NCBI GenBank assembly: GCA_007280895.1 | Contig: QYQN01000055.1 | Location: 1-56,275, forward strand | Direction of reading: 5' to 3' | DNA from: Methylococcaceae bacterium | GTDB taxonomy: Bacteria; Pseudomonadota; Gammaproteobacteria; Methylococcales; Methylomonadaceae | DNA length: 56,275 bases | In this document: piece after piece, positions 45,426-53,136 of the stretch | How the letters are laid out: the number at the start of each line of letters is the position of its first letter | Numbering within the stretch: the first letter of the stretch is position 1 | Made by a program: the position numbers and the translations under genes | Notes under the pieces: model-generated | The model's database searches: none | Told to the model about the DNA's origin: nothing | Seen by the model: only the letters and a program-made list of their open reading frames with translations

Positions 45426-46559
45426 TTGCAACATCGCGGTGTTAACTTAAGAAGTCGGCAATTTTTTACCTTGGCCGTGCTAGATCACTTGATTATTAAG
45501 GAATTAATTAACACCTTAGTGTCAGTTTGGTCAGTCATTGTGGTGATTATTGTCAGTCGGGAATTTATTCGTGTTTTGGATAAAGCCATTGATGGGCGAG
45601 TACCCAGTGAAATATTATTGACCTTATTAGCCTTAAAAACGATCACGTTTAGTGTGAGTTTATTGCCAGCGGCGTTGTTTATGGCGGTGCTAATGGTGAT
45701 CGGGCGTTTGTATCGAGATCAAGAAATGGCCGCAATTGCTTCAGCAGGCGGTGGCGCGTGGACGTTATACCGTGCCGTGTTGCTGATGGTTATTCCCTTA
45801 ACTACAGGGGCGGCCGTGTTATCTTTAGTGGTGAGTCCTTGGGCAGAAGCGACGGTCAGTAAAATTATGTCACAAGGTGCCAATTCTTCTGATTTACGAG
45901 GGATTGCAGCGGGTAAATTTAGTGAATATACCCGTGGTGATTTAGTTTTTTATGTGGAAAAGATAACAGAGGACAAAATCATGCAGCAGGTGTTTGTGCA
46001 AAGTCGACAAGCGGGAAGCTTAGCGATTATTACCGCCAAAACTGCGCAGATTATCGACCAGTCTGATGGCGTTTATGTGCTCTTTGCCGACGGTGAGCGC
46101 ACCCAAGGACAACCTGGTCAGTTGGATTATGTTTTTGAAAAATTTAAAGAATATGCCGTGCGTATGGAAGTCAGTCCGGTCACCTTACGGTTAAGTCAAG
46201 TCGCTGTGCCCACCGCAATGTTAATAGCGTCAAATAAGGTGCCTGATTGTGCTGAATTACAAAAACGCTTGGCCATTCCAATTAGCTGTTTGTTGTTAAG
46301 TTTTATTGCCGTGCCGTTAGCCCAGCAACGTCCGCGCGGTGGCGTATATGGCAGTATTTTGTTGGGTTTTTTAATTTATTTTAGTTATGGAAATCTTATT
46401 CGTTTGCTGTATGTATGGGAAGTGAATGCAGCAATCCCCTTATGGATAGGTGGCTTAGCAGGTCATGTTATGTTAGCGCTGATTGGCGCAATGCTGTTAG
46501 CACGCTGGTATGGATGGCATTGGCTACTGATAAGCTTTAGGAAAAAATTTAGCGTATGA
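45426..46559 (+). CDS. lptF: LptF, lipopolysaccharide export permease
   Basis: Inner-membrane permease that, with LptG and the LptB ATPase, extracts lipopolysaccharide to the periplasmic bridge. The start is uncertain. TTG at 45426 has GAGGAG at 45414-45419 six bases upstream and gives 377 residues; a frame from 45357 lacks such a site, and GTG at 45477 gives 360. The protein has two terminal groups of membrane helices (about 30-130 and 290-370) and a periplasmic beta-jellyroll between (GDLVFYVEKITEDKIMQQVFV), typical of LptF. It overlaps lptG by four bases (ATGA). Confidence 0.9.
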   Translation: MQHRGVNLRSRQFFTLAVLDHLIIKELINTLVSVWSVIVVIIVSREFIRVLDKAIDGRVPSEILLTLLALKTITFSVSLLPAALFMAVLMVIGRLYRDQEMAAIASAGGGAWTLYRAVLLMVIPLTTGAAVLSLVVSPWAEATVSKIMSQGANSSDLRGIAAGKFSEYTRGDLVFYVEKITEDKIMQQVFVQSRQAGSLAIITAKTAQIIDQSDGVYVLFADGERTQGQPGQLDYVFEKFKEYAVRMEVSPVTLRLSQVAVPTAMLIASNKVPDCAELQKRLAIPISCLLLSFIAVPLAQQRPRGGVYGSILLGFLIYFSYGNLIRLLYVWEVNAAIPLWIGGLAGHVMLALIGAMLLARWYGWHWLLISFRKKFSV

Positions 46560-47623
46560 ATGTATTAACAAGCTATCTTGTAAAAGATATTTTAAAAAGT
46601 GCAGCGGTAGCTATGCTGTTATTACTCACCTTGTTTAATTTGTTTACGCTCAGTGATGAGCTGGATGATATTGGTAAAGGTGATTATGGCATAACTGATG
46701 TTATGTATTTTTTAGTCATGACCACGCCTACGGTCTTTTATGAATTAATGCCCGCAGTCGCCTTAGTAGGAAGTTTATTTGCTTTGGGCGCACTTGCTAA
46801 TCATCAAGAATTAATCGCTATGCGTGCGGCAGGGTGGTCAGTCTTTTCTATAATTAAAGCCGTTTGGGCAGCGGGATTAATTATGGTTGTTATCTCTGTG
46901 TTGGTGGGCGAGTTTATCGCGCCCGTTTGTGAAGAAAAAGCGCAGTTACAGCGTGCGATTGCGCAGCATAACCCAGTTGTCATGCGCACTAAATATGGCT
47001 TATGGCTTAGGGAAGGTAAGCAATTTATTAATATCAGAAAAATAGAAGATAACGGTAATTTAGCAGACATTAGTATTTACCAAATGAATGAAACACAACA
47101 ATTGCAACAGGTAATGCATGCTGAACAAGCTGTTTTTATGGGTGATAACGCCTGGCAATTGCACACTATCAAGCGGTCATTATTATCTAAAGAGCAGGTT
47201 CAAGCAGAGCAGCTGGCTGATTATGTGTGGCATTCCTCCATTGCACCTGATTTATTAAAAATTGTGGTCGTTATTCCAGATAATTTATCTCTTTATGATT
47301 TGGCTGTGTACATTCAATTCTTAAAAGAAAATCATCAGAAAGCTCATAAATTTGAAATGGCTTTTTGGGGACGAGTGATAAACCCATTGGTAATCTTTGT
47401 TATGTTGTTGGTGTCGACGCCGTTTGTAGTGGGTGTTAAGCGCGGAGTGAGTACGGGGGCAAGATTATTAATTGGTGTTGTGATTGGCTTGGGGTTTAAT
47501 ATTATCGATATGACAACCGGACATCTTGCATTAATTTATAATCTAAGCCCATGGTTAATGGCTCTGCTGCCAAGTGTGACGTTTTCAGCATTAGCATGGG
47601 TAGCGCTTAAACGCGTGCAATGA
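46556..47623 (+). CDS. lptG: LptG, lipopolysaccharide export permease
   Basis: Partner of LptF in the LptB2FG transporter. The 355-residue protein has the LptG pattern: a first helix after YLVKDILKSAAVAMLLL, the coupling-helix region HQELIAMRAAGWS near residue 83, a periplasmic domain with ISIYQMNETQQLQQV, and a C-terminal set of helices. It starts four bases inside lptF and is the last gene before a 411-base non-coding tract. No clear terminator follows, only a weak stem (CTAAT-ATTAG) near 47635. Confidence 0.95.
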   Translation: MNVLTSYLVKDILKSAAVAMLLLLTLFNLFTLSDELDDIGKGDYGITDVMYFLVMTTPTVFYELMPAVALVGSLFALGALANHQELIAMRAAGWSVFSIIKAVWAAGLIMVVISVLVGEFIAPVCEEKAQLQRAIAQHNPVVMRTKYGLWLREGKQFINIRKIEDNGNLADISIYQMNETQQLQQVMHAEQAVFMGDNAWQLHTIKRSLLSKEQVQAEQLADYVWHSSIAPDLLKIVVVIPDNLSLYDLAVYIQFLKENHQKAHKFEMAFWGRVINPLVIFVMLLVSTPFVVGVKRGVSTGARLLIGVVIGLGFNIIDMTTGHLALIYNLSPWLMALLPSVTFSALAWVALKRVQ

Positions 47624-47719
47624 CGTAAAATAACTAATCAATTAGGTTTATATAAACGGGCATTATGTCGATACCTTAAGTACAAGGACGACGCATAGTT
47701 CGCGGAGGAGGGGAAAGCA

Positions 47720-47779
47720 ATGGAGACTAAAAATAGTCATGTGGAAACTTCTGCCACTGCACCTAGAAACAGTCATTGA
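47720..47779 (+). CDS. Possible small ORF (19 residues) with strong ribosome binding site
   Basis: ATG at 47720 to TGA at 47777-47779 encodes METKNSHVETSATAPRNSH, in which the tripeptide NSH occurs twice. GGAGGAGGGG at 47704-47713 is an unusually strong Shine-Dalgarno run, six bases from the ATG. The peptide has no cysteine, no PqqA-type Glu/Tyr motif, and no signal or membrane segment. It may be a leader peptide, a real micropeptide, or chance within a structured RNA. Confidence 0.25.
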   Translation: METKNSHVETSATAPRNSH

Positions 47780-47867
47780 CGCTACATAACTGGGTGTAAA
47801 TCTCATTTTATGGGGTAACATCACATAACGCCCACCGTCTCGATAGCGTATTTCGTTGGCCGTTCCT

Positions 47868-47887
47868 CAGTCACCATGCGGTGACTG
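47868..47887. repeat. Perfect 8-pair hairpin
   Basis: CAGTCACC (47868-47875), loop ATGC, GGTGACTG (47880-47887). No T-run follows on either strand. It could be a structural element of a non-coding RNA or a protein-binding site. Confidence 0.55.
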
Positions 47888-47929
47888 TAGCATATGTGCT
47901 GTTGTCTTATAAGCTATTGAAAAAAAAGT

Positions 47930-47950
47930 AGTAAATAATTTACTTATAAT
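47930..47950 (+). promoter_or_regulatory. Palindromic operator abutting a TATAAT -10 box
   Basis: AGTAAAT-A-ATTTACT (47930-47944) is a perfect 7+1+7 palindrome, followed with no gap by TATAAT (47945-47950). A repressor bound here would cover the -35 to -10 spacer of a promoter that starts transcription near 47957, about 78 bases before the small gene at 48035. A good -35 hexamer is not visible, so an activator or weak -35 may be used. Confidence 0.4.
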
Positions 47951-48034
47951 TATTTAACTTGTTTACAGTTGTTTTTACAAGGGGTAAAATTCAGCTGCTT
48001 TATCTTCTACCACATCATTTAAGAGGATCCCACT

Positions 48035-48388
48035 ATGGACGCCATCACAGCGCGACAACAACAAAGCACAGCGATTACGACTTCTTTATCACAAGCAGCC
48101 AAAAGCATGGGAAGTGAGAAGTCGGCATTAGAAATTAGTTCAGACAATCCGCAAGAAGATAGCTTAAAAGTCTCTAATGAAAAGCTTGATCTTTCAGACT
48201 CTGCTATCAAGCTTTCAAGATCGGCACCTGTTACCAGTTCCAGCAAAGCAGTTAACATTGACAATGCTACGCAAGCACAAAATCAAGCTGAAGACATCCT
48301 TGCTAAATTTCAAAGTAATCCTGTCGAAGCTATTCGTTCACATGGCAATGTTAGTTTTGGCTTAACGGTAAAAAGTTTGACAGGTTAG
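48035..48388 (+). CDS. Unknown small soluble protein
   Basis: The 117-residue protein is not one I recognise. It is rich in Ser, Gln, Asn and Ala, with no cysteine, tryptophan, signal peptide or membrane segment. AGAGGA is well placed upstream of the ATG. The middle (NEKLDLSDSAIKLSRS) and the end (AEDILAKFQSNPVEAIRSHG) resemble a loose motif seen in small disordered proteins of flagellar or pilus type (LS-x-x-A-x-x-L, then a C-terminal helix), but this is only a resemblance. It sits alone between the non-coding tract and a strong terminator, so it is a single-gene transcript. Confidence 0.7.
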   Translation: MDAITARQQQSTAITTSLSQAAKSMGSEKSALEISSDNPQEDSLKVSNEKLDLSDSAIKLSRSAPVTSSSKAVNIDNATQAQNQAEDILAKFQSNPVEAIRSHGNVSFGLTVKSLTG

Positions 48389-48415
48389 TTTTATGGAAGC
48401 ACACATTAATTTAAA

Positions 48416-48450
48416 CCAGTCTATTTTGAAAGAATAGACTGGTTTTTTTT
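48416..48450 (+). terminator. Rho-independent terminator of the unknown small gene
   Basis: CCAGTCTATT (48416-48425) pairs perfectly with AATAGACTGG (48433-48442) around a seven-base loop, followed by eight T (48443-48450). It lies 27 bases after the stop at 48388. Confidence 0.92.
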
Positions 48451-48519
48451 ATGGCAGAATTGTCCAGTTTACTCACAAATAATAAGTTTTTTAGTAAAAA
48501 ATAGGCTTACTGAACAACA

Positions 48520-49410
48520 ATGACAACCCAAACAACAGCAGTTTTTGGTGAGGTTCTGTTTGATTGTTTTATCGACGGGCCGCAGGTTTTAGGCGGTGCA
48601 CCGTTTAATGTGGCTTGGCATTTACAGGCGCTTGGCGTGTGCACTGATTTCATTAGTCGGCTAGGTCATGATCATTTAAGCGAAGATGCTCTTGCCAGTA
48701 TGACGGCATGGGGCATGAACACTGCATTGGTTCAGCGCGATGCCCATTACCCCACAGGTAAAGTCACTATTAGCTTACAGCAAGGCGAACCCACCTATGC
48801 GATTTTAGATCAGCAAGCGTATGATTTTATAGATGAAGCGTGTCTTACGCGCGCCCGCCCGTACACCTTTATTTATCATGGCAGTTTGGCATTGCGGCAT
48901 CAGTGTGCAGAGCAAGCGTTAACGGCGTTATTGCATCAACACCTCCATGCTAAGGTTTTTTTTGACGTTAATTTAAGAGCCCCATGGTGGCAAAAACACC
49001 TGCTGCACGCTTGGCTTAAACGTGCTGATTGGCTTAAAGTTAATGAAGAAGAGTTCTATCTACTTGCGCCTGAGCGCACTAGTTTTGCTGCAATGATGAA
49101 AATATTTCTGGATTATTATCACTTAGAAGGCTTAGTGGTTACGTTGGGTGAGCAAGGCGCTGTGGCATTAACGCACACAGCTGAATGGGTAGAGGTTAGC
49201 CCATCGCAGGTGTGTAAAATAGTCGATACAGTGGGCGCAGGAGATGCTTTTGCCGCAGTTGTCTTGCTAGGATTACAACAGGGCTGGTCACTTAACGTGC
49301 TGATGACAAGAGCACAAGACTTTGCTCAAGCTATCGTCCAGCAACGTGGAGCTATTGTTCATGAGCGGCAGTTTTATCAGGTATTTTTAAAAGACTGGGG
49401 GCTGAATTAA
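48520..49410 (+). CDS. PfkB-family carbohydrate kinase (fructokinase-like)
   Basis: Cytosolic sugar kinase of 296 residues. The substrate-side motif GGAPFNVAWHL is at 25-35, the GD/NEEEFYLL region at 175-182, and the catalytic GAGD at 239-242 with base D242 in DTVGAGDAFAAV. The pattern fits the fructokinase branch. Methanotrophs use a PfkB-type fructokinase in sucrose metabolism, but no sucrose-phosphate synthase or phosphatase is adjacent, so the substrate is open. Its stop overlaps the stop of the convergent lpxB (TTAA shared at 49407-49410). Confidence 0.85.
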   Translation: MTTQTTAVFGEVLFDCFIDGPQVLGGAPFNVAWHLQALGVCTDFISRLGHDHLSEDALASMTAWGMNTALVQRDAHYPTGKVTISLQQGEPTYAILDQQAYDFIDEACLTRARPYTFIYHGSLALRHQCAEQALTALLHQHLHAKVFFDVNLRAPWWQKHLLHAWLKRADWLKVNEEEFYLLAPERTSFAAMMKIFLDYYHLEGLVVTLGEQGAVALTHTAEWVEVSPSQVCKIVDTVGAGDAFAAVVLLGLQQGWSLNVLMTRAQDFAQAIVQQRGAIVHERQFYQVFLKDWGLN

Positions 49411-50555
49411 GCCGTGTGGAGCATCTCAAGAGCTAACTGAGCCATCAGCGCAGAAGCTCCCCCGTTGCCAAGTTGCTCTTTTACATAACGTAGTTCTTGA
49501 CGTTGGGTATTGGCATAATCGGTATTGGTTAATAATTGCCACAGTTCTTCGGCTAAATTTTCAGCACTGGCTTCATGCTGAATAAGCTCCTTAATAATGG
49601 CTTTATGGGCAATAATATTAGGCAGGCCAATAAAGGGAGTCTTAATTAAACGCCTTCCTAGCCAATAAGTTATTGGCGCAAGCTTATAGCAAATCACCAT
49701 CGGAATAGTTAATAACGCCAGCTCTAAGGTGGTTGTGCCAGAAGTGGTCATCACCGCCGTGCAGCATTGCATGACATCATAGGGCGTCCCTTTAATAATA
49801 GTGATAGGTAGCGAAGAAGTATGCACATAGTTGCTTACTAGGGCATCAGATATCGAGGTGGCTTGAGGTAAAACAAATTGTATAGTGGGATTGTGTTTCA
49901 GTAAGAGCGTGGCGGCTGCCAGCATTACCGGCAGTAAACGGTTAATTTCATTATCACGGCTGCCAGGTAAGAGACCCACCACAGGAGCTGTAGCAGAAAG
50001 ATTAAAGTGTTTTAAGGCCGCGTGTATTGAGTAACATGGATGAACTTTATCCACCGACGGATGGCCGACATAACGCACGGGAATATTTTCTGTTTCGTAA
50101 TACGCGGTTTCAAAAGGAAAAATAACGGCCATTAAATCAATAACCTTACCGTACTCTTTAACGCGGCCTGCACGCCAAGCCCAGACTTGCGGGCTAACAT
50201 AAAACAAGACTTTAATGCCTTGTTGTTTTGCAAAACGTGCGAGTTTGAAATTAAATTCTTTGTAATCCACGCATACCAACAAGTCTGGTTTTTCTGAGAT
50301 TAACATCTTTTGCATACGTGTTAACGCGCGACGTATTGCTGGGTAATGTTTAATAACTTCTATTACGCCAATGACGGCAATGGCGGAAGAATCATAGGTT
50401 AAGTGTACTCCGGCTGCAGCCAGTTGGCTGCTGCCCATGCCGATGCCTTTTACTGACGGGCAGAGTAACTGCATTTCTTTAAACATCGTGGCGGCATGTT
50501 GATCGCCCGACGCTTCGCCAGCACTGAAGGCAACCGTGTACGTTTTGGAAGGCAT
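49407..50555 (-). CDS. lpxB: Lipid-A-disaccharide synthase
   Basis: Glycosyltransferase that joins UDP-diacylglucosamine and lipid X in lipid A synthesis. The 382-residue protein has FSAGEASGDQHAATM near the start, FYVSPQVWAWRAGRVKEYG in the middle and LLPGSRDNEI and TTSGTTTLELAL in the second half, all characteristic. It is not next to lpxA, lpxD or fabZ, with which it often travels. It follows a DegT-type aminotransferase gene with a one-base overlap. Confidence 0.96.
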   Translation of the reverse strand: MPSKTYTVAFSAGEASGDQHAATMFKEMQLLCPSVKGIGMGSSQLAAAGVHLTYDSSAIAVIGVIEVIKHYPAIRRALTRMQKMLISEKPDLLVCVDYKEFNFKLARFAKQQGIKVLFYVSPQVWAWRAGRVKEYGKVIDLMAVIFPFETAYYETENIPVRYVGHPSVDKVHPCYSIHAALKHFNLSATAPVVGLLPGSRDNEINRLLPVMLAAATLLLKHNPTIQFVLPQATSISDALVSNYVHTSSLPITIIKGTPYDVMQCCTAVMTTSGTTTLELALLTIPMVICYKLAPITYWLGRRLIKTPFIGLPNIIAHKAIIKELIQHEASAENLAEELWQLLTNTDYANTQRQELRYVKEQLGNGGASALMAQLALEMLHTA

Positions 50556-51661
50556 TAAGATACCTGATGCGTGAGCGTATGACGAATAACAGCAGTGATT
50601 TTCTCAATATCAGCCTCGCTTAAAAACGGACAGATAGGTAACGAAAAACAGTGCTGAGCAATGTTTTCTGTTACAGGCAGCACCAGTCCTTGGCAGGATT
50701 CTTTAAAGACAGCTTGTTGATGTAAAGGCACAGGATAATACACTGCACTACTAATCTCGGCGGCGTGCAGAGCTTTCATAATGACCTCACGGTGTTCAGA
50801 CAATAAAGTATATTGATGATAAACATGCGTCCCTAAGCCATCTTCAACGGGCGGAGTGAGAGGTAAATCAGCTAATAATGCGGTGTAGCGGTGGGCAACC
50901 TGACGTCGCGCTTGATTATAGAAATCAATCCGTTTAAGTTTTGCGCGTAAAAAAATCGCCTGAATTTCATCAAGACGGCTATTATACCCAACCACATCAT
51001 GATAATAACGTACCTTAGAGCCATGATTACGTAGCTGTTTTAGCATTTCTGCGGTGTCGTCAGAGTGAGTTACTACTAAACCACCGTCCCCATAAGCGCC
51101 TAAATTTTTACTGGGAAAGAAGCTAAAGCCAGCACAATCACCCAGACTCCCTGTTTGTTGTCCGTTAATGGTGGCACCAAACGATTGCGCACAATCTTCA
51201 ATGAGTTTGATATTATGTTGTTGGCAAAGTGCTGTAATTGCCGTCATATCGGCAGGTTGACCAAATAAATGCACCGGCATAATCGCTTTGGTTTTAGGAG
51301 TAATAGCGTTAGCGATAGCCGCAGGGCAAATATTGAACGTGTTCGGGTCGATATCAACAAAGACCGGGGTAGCGCCTACGTATTTAATCGCTTCTGCGGT
51401 AGCTATAAAGGTAAACGCACTGGTAATCACCTCATCGCCTGCATTAATGCCTTCGGCCAGTAAGGCTAAATGTAAGGCGTCGGTGCCAGAAGCCACGCCA
51501 ATCGCATGACGAACGCCTAAATAAGCGGCGACTTCTTGTTCAAATGCGTTAACATTTGGGCCTAAAATAAAGGCACAGCTTTCAAATGTTTGTGCTAAGC
51601 CAAGCTCAATTTCATGTTTAATTTCAGCATACTGAGCTTTAAGGTTTACCATTGGGATCAT
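50555..51661 (-). CDS. DegT/DnrJ/EryC1/StrS-family sugar aminotransferase
   Basis: PLP enzyme of 368 residues that transfers an amino group to a nucleotide-keto-sugar. The PLP lysine is K185 in FFPSKNLGAYGDGG; other marks are ASGTDALHLAL at 57-67, EVITSAFTFIATAEAI, and PVHLFGQPADM. ATG at 51661 has AGGA six bases upstream. It is the first gene of a two-gene unit with lpxB. A donor of modified amino sugar for lipopolysaccharide or another glycan is plausible. The exact sugar (for example WecE-, WlbE- or PseC-type) cannot be read from the sequence. Confidence 0.88.
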   Translation of the reverse strand: MIPMVNLKAQYAEIKHEIELGLAQTFESCAFILGPNVNAFEQEVAAYLGVRHAIGVASGTDALHLALLAEGINAGDEVITSAFTFIATAEAIKYVGATPVFVDIDPNTFNICPAAIANAITPKTKAIMPVHLFGQPADMTAITALCQQHNIKLIEDCAQSFGATINGQQTGSLGDCAGFSFFPSKNLGAYGDGGLVVTHSDDTAEMLKQLRNHGSKVRYYHDVVGYNSRLDEIQAIFLRAKLKRIDFYNQARRQVAHRYTALLADLPLTPPVEDGLGTHVYHQYTLLSEHREVIMKALHAAEISSAVYYPVPLHQQAVFKESCQGLVLPVTENIAQHCFSLPICPFLSEADIEKITAVIRHTLTHQVS

Positions 51662-51780
51662 TGTGAATCCTACGTGCAGAAGGTTGGGTTAAGTGAATTA
51701 TGCGTAGTGACCGTATTGATTGGCTGTCACTAAAAAACATAAGCCAAGCGAATTTTAATAAAATAGCATTATAACCAATT

Positions 51781-53130
51781 ATGTTTTCAATTATTCAACG
51801 CCTTGTTGTTTTACTTATATTATCAAGTTTTTCCTGCTTAGCATGGGCAGAAACTATTGATAAAAACAAAATAACATTAAATGCTTTGTTGCTCCCGCTG
51901 CTTAGTTCGCATGTGCGAATTCAAAAAGCACAGGACGAAGTAGACGCCGAAGTGCGCCGCATACAAGTCGCGTGGGGTGGATGGTATCCAGATTTAGATA
52001 TGTCGGTAACAACGGGTAATGAACAACACAGCAGTGTTGCGACCCAAGATTATTTTGGTAGCGCCAATGTAAAGTTAAATCAACTGTTATGGGATTTTGG
52101 TGCTACCAATAATGGCATTGAAAAATCGCGTTTAAAACTGTTGGTAGCAGAACTGGATTTACAAAAAGTAAAACAAACCTTTATTCTTGATGCGGCATCC
52201 GCCTATATTAATTTGCTTAGAGCACACCAAGCGCTCGATTTCACCAAGCAATCAGAAACTAATATTCGTAATCAAACAGGGCTTGAAGAAACGCGCGTCG
52301 CCAAAGGTGCCGGGTATTCAACTGATGTCTTACAAGCAAAAACACAGTTAGCCGCAGCCATAGCAAGGCGGTTAAGAAATGAACAAGCCTTAGTTGAGGC
52401 GCAAAATTCCTTTAAGGAATTTTTTGGTTATTTACCTGAAGATTTTTCAAAAATGGAACCCGTCACCTTAAAATCTATTGATCAATTGCCAAATAATTTG
52501 AATACTTTAATGGCTATTGCGTTAAGCAATAACTTAGATATTCGCTCCGATCAAATTAAATTAGCCTTATCAAAAAATGATGTTGAATCTGAGCGTTACA
52601 CTCGCTTTTATCCAAAAGTTAATTTAATCTTAGAAGAATTATTGCATCAAAATCAACGAGGGACCGCCACTTTAGGGCAAACCCAAGATTTTGTGAGTCG
52701 AGTAGAAATTAAAATGCCTTTTAACTTAGGTTTTATCGCTTATGACAGTGTAAAAGCCGCCGAGTTAGCCGAGTCAGCAAAGCACAATGCTTTATACGAC
52801 ACCCAAATTATCGTTGAACGAAAAAATCGTGACGCATTTCAAAAATTGCAAACCGCACGCTTAACTGCCGAATCCTTACAAGAGCAAGCTGATATTGCCG
52901 AAGCGTTCTTAGAATTAGCCCGCGTTGAAAGACAATTAGGAAATCGTTCCCTGATTGACATTTTGTCGGGTGAAGTCTCCTTAATTAATGCCCGAAGCGA
53001 TGCAATTTCAGCGCAATACGATGCAATTTTGGCCATTTTGTCATTAGTAGAAGTGATGGGCGCATTAAGTCCTGAAATTTTTACCGAGTCGCAATTTGTT
53101 CTTCCTAATAAAGCAGATACTGTTCGTTAA
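51781..53130 (+). CDS. TolC-family outer-membrane protein of a type I secretion system
   Basis: Outer-membrane channel of 449 residues with a signal peptide (hydrophobic core about 7-20, cut near LAWA-E). It shows the TolC repeat pattern: long helices (LNALLLPLLSSHVRIQKAQDEV; DLQKVKQTFILDAASAYINLLRA) and the equivalent second half. It is the first gene of a run with an ABC exporter (6 bases after its stop) and a HlyD-like fusion protein. It is divergent from the aminotransferase across 119 bases that hold no recognised element. Confidence 0.9.
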   Translation: MFSIIQRLVVLLILSSFSCLAWAETIDKNKITLNALLLPLLSSHVRIQKAQDEVDAEVRRIQVAWGGWYPDLDMSVTTGNEQHSSVATQDYFGSANVKLNQLLWDFGATNNGIEKSRLKLLVAELDLQKVKQTFILDAASAYINLLRAHQALDFTKQSETNIRNQTGLEETRVAKGAGYSTDVLQAKTQLAAAIARRLRNEQALVEAQNSFKEFFGYLPEDFSKMEPVTLKSIDQLPNNLNTLMAIALSNNLDIRSDQIKLALSKNDVESERYTRFYPKVNLILEELLHQNQRGTATLGQTQDFVSRVEIKMPFNLGFIAYDSVKAAELAESAKHNALYDTQIIVERKNRDAFQKLQTARLTAESLQEQADIAEAFLELARVERQLGNRSLIDILSGEVSLINARSDAISAQYDAILAILSLVEVMGALSPEIFTESQFVLPNKADTVR

Positions 53131-53136
53131 CTCCTC

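Larger units (their letters stand above)
47624..48034. other. 411-base non-coding tract with hairpins and a 19-codon frame
   Basis: The longest gene-free stretch of the window. It holds a 19-codon ORF behind a very strong Shine-Dalgarno sequence (47720-47779), a GACTA/TAGTC stem at 47725-47738, and a perfect eight-pair hairpin, CAGTCACC (47868-47875) with GGTGACTG (47880-47887). A palindrome fused to a TATAAT box (47930-47950) follows. Six GGA triplets lie within 47686-47745. I find no match to a riboswitch, tmRNA, 6S RNA or RNase P that I can recognise. Confidence 0.5.

Noticed and set aside
47700-47780. Cobalamin riboswitch-like GCCACTG near 47752-47758
   Set aside because: The rest of the B12 box and the GGGAA/GTCAGGAGACC context are missing or misplaced, and no cobalamin gene follows.
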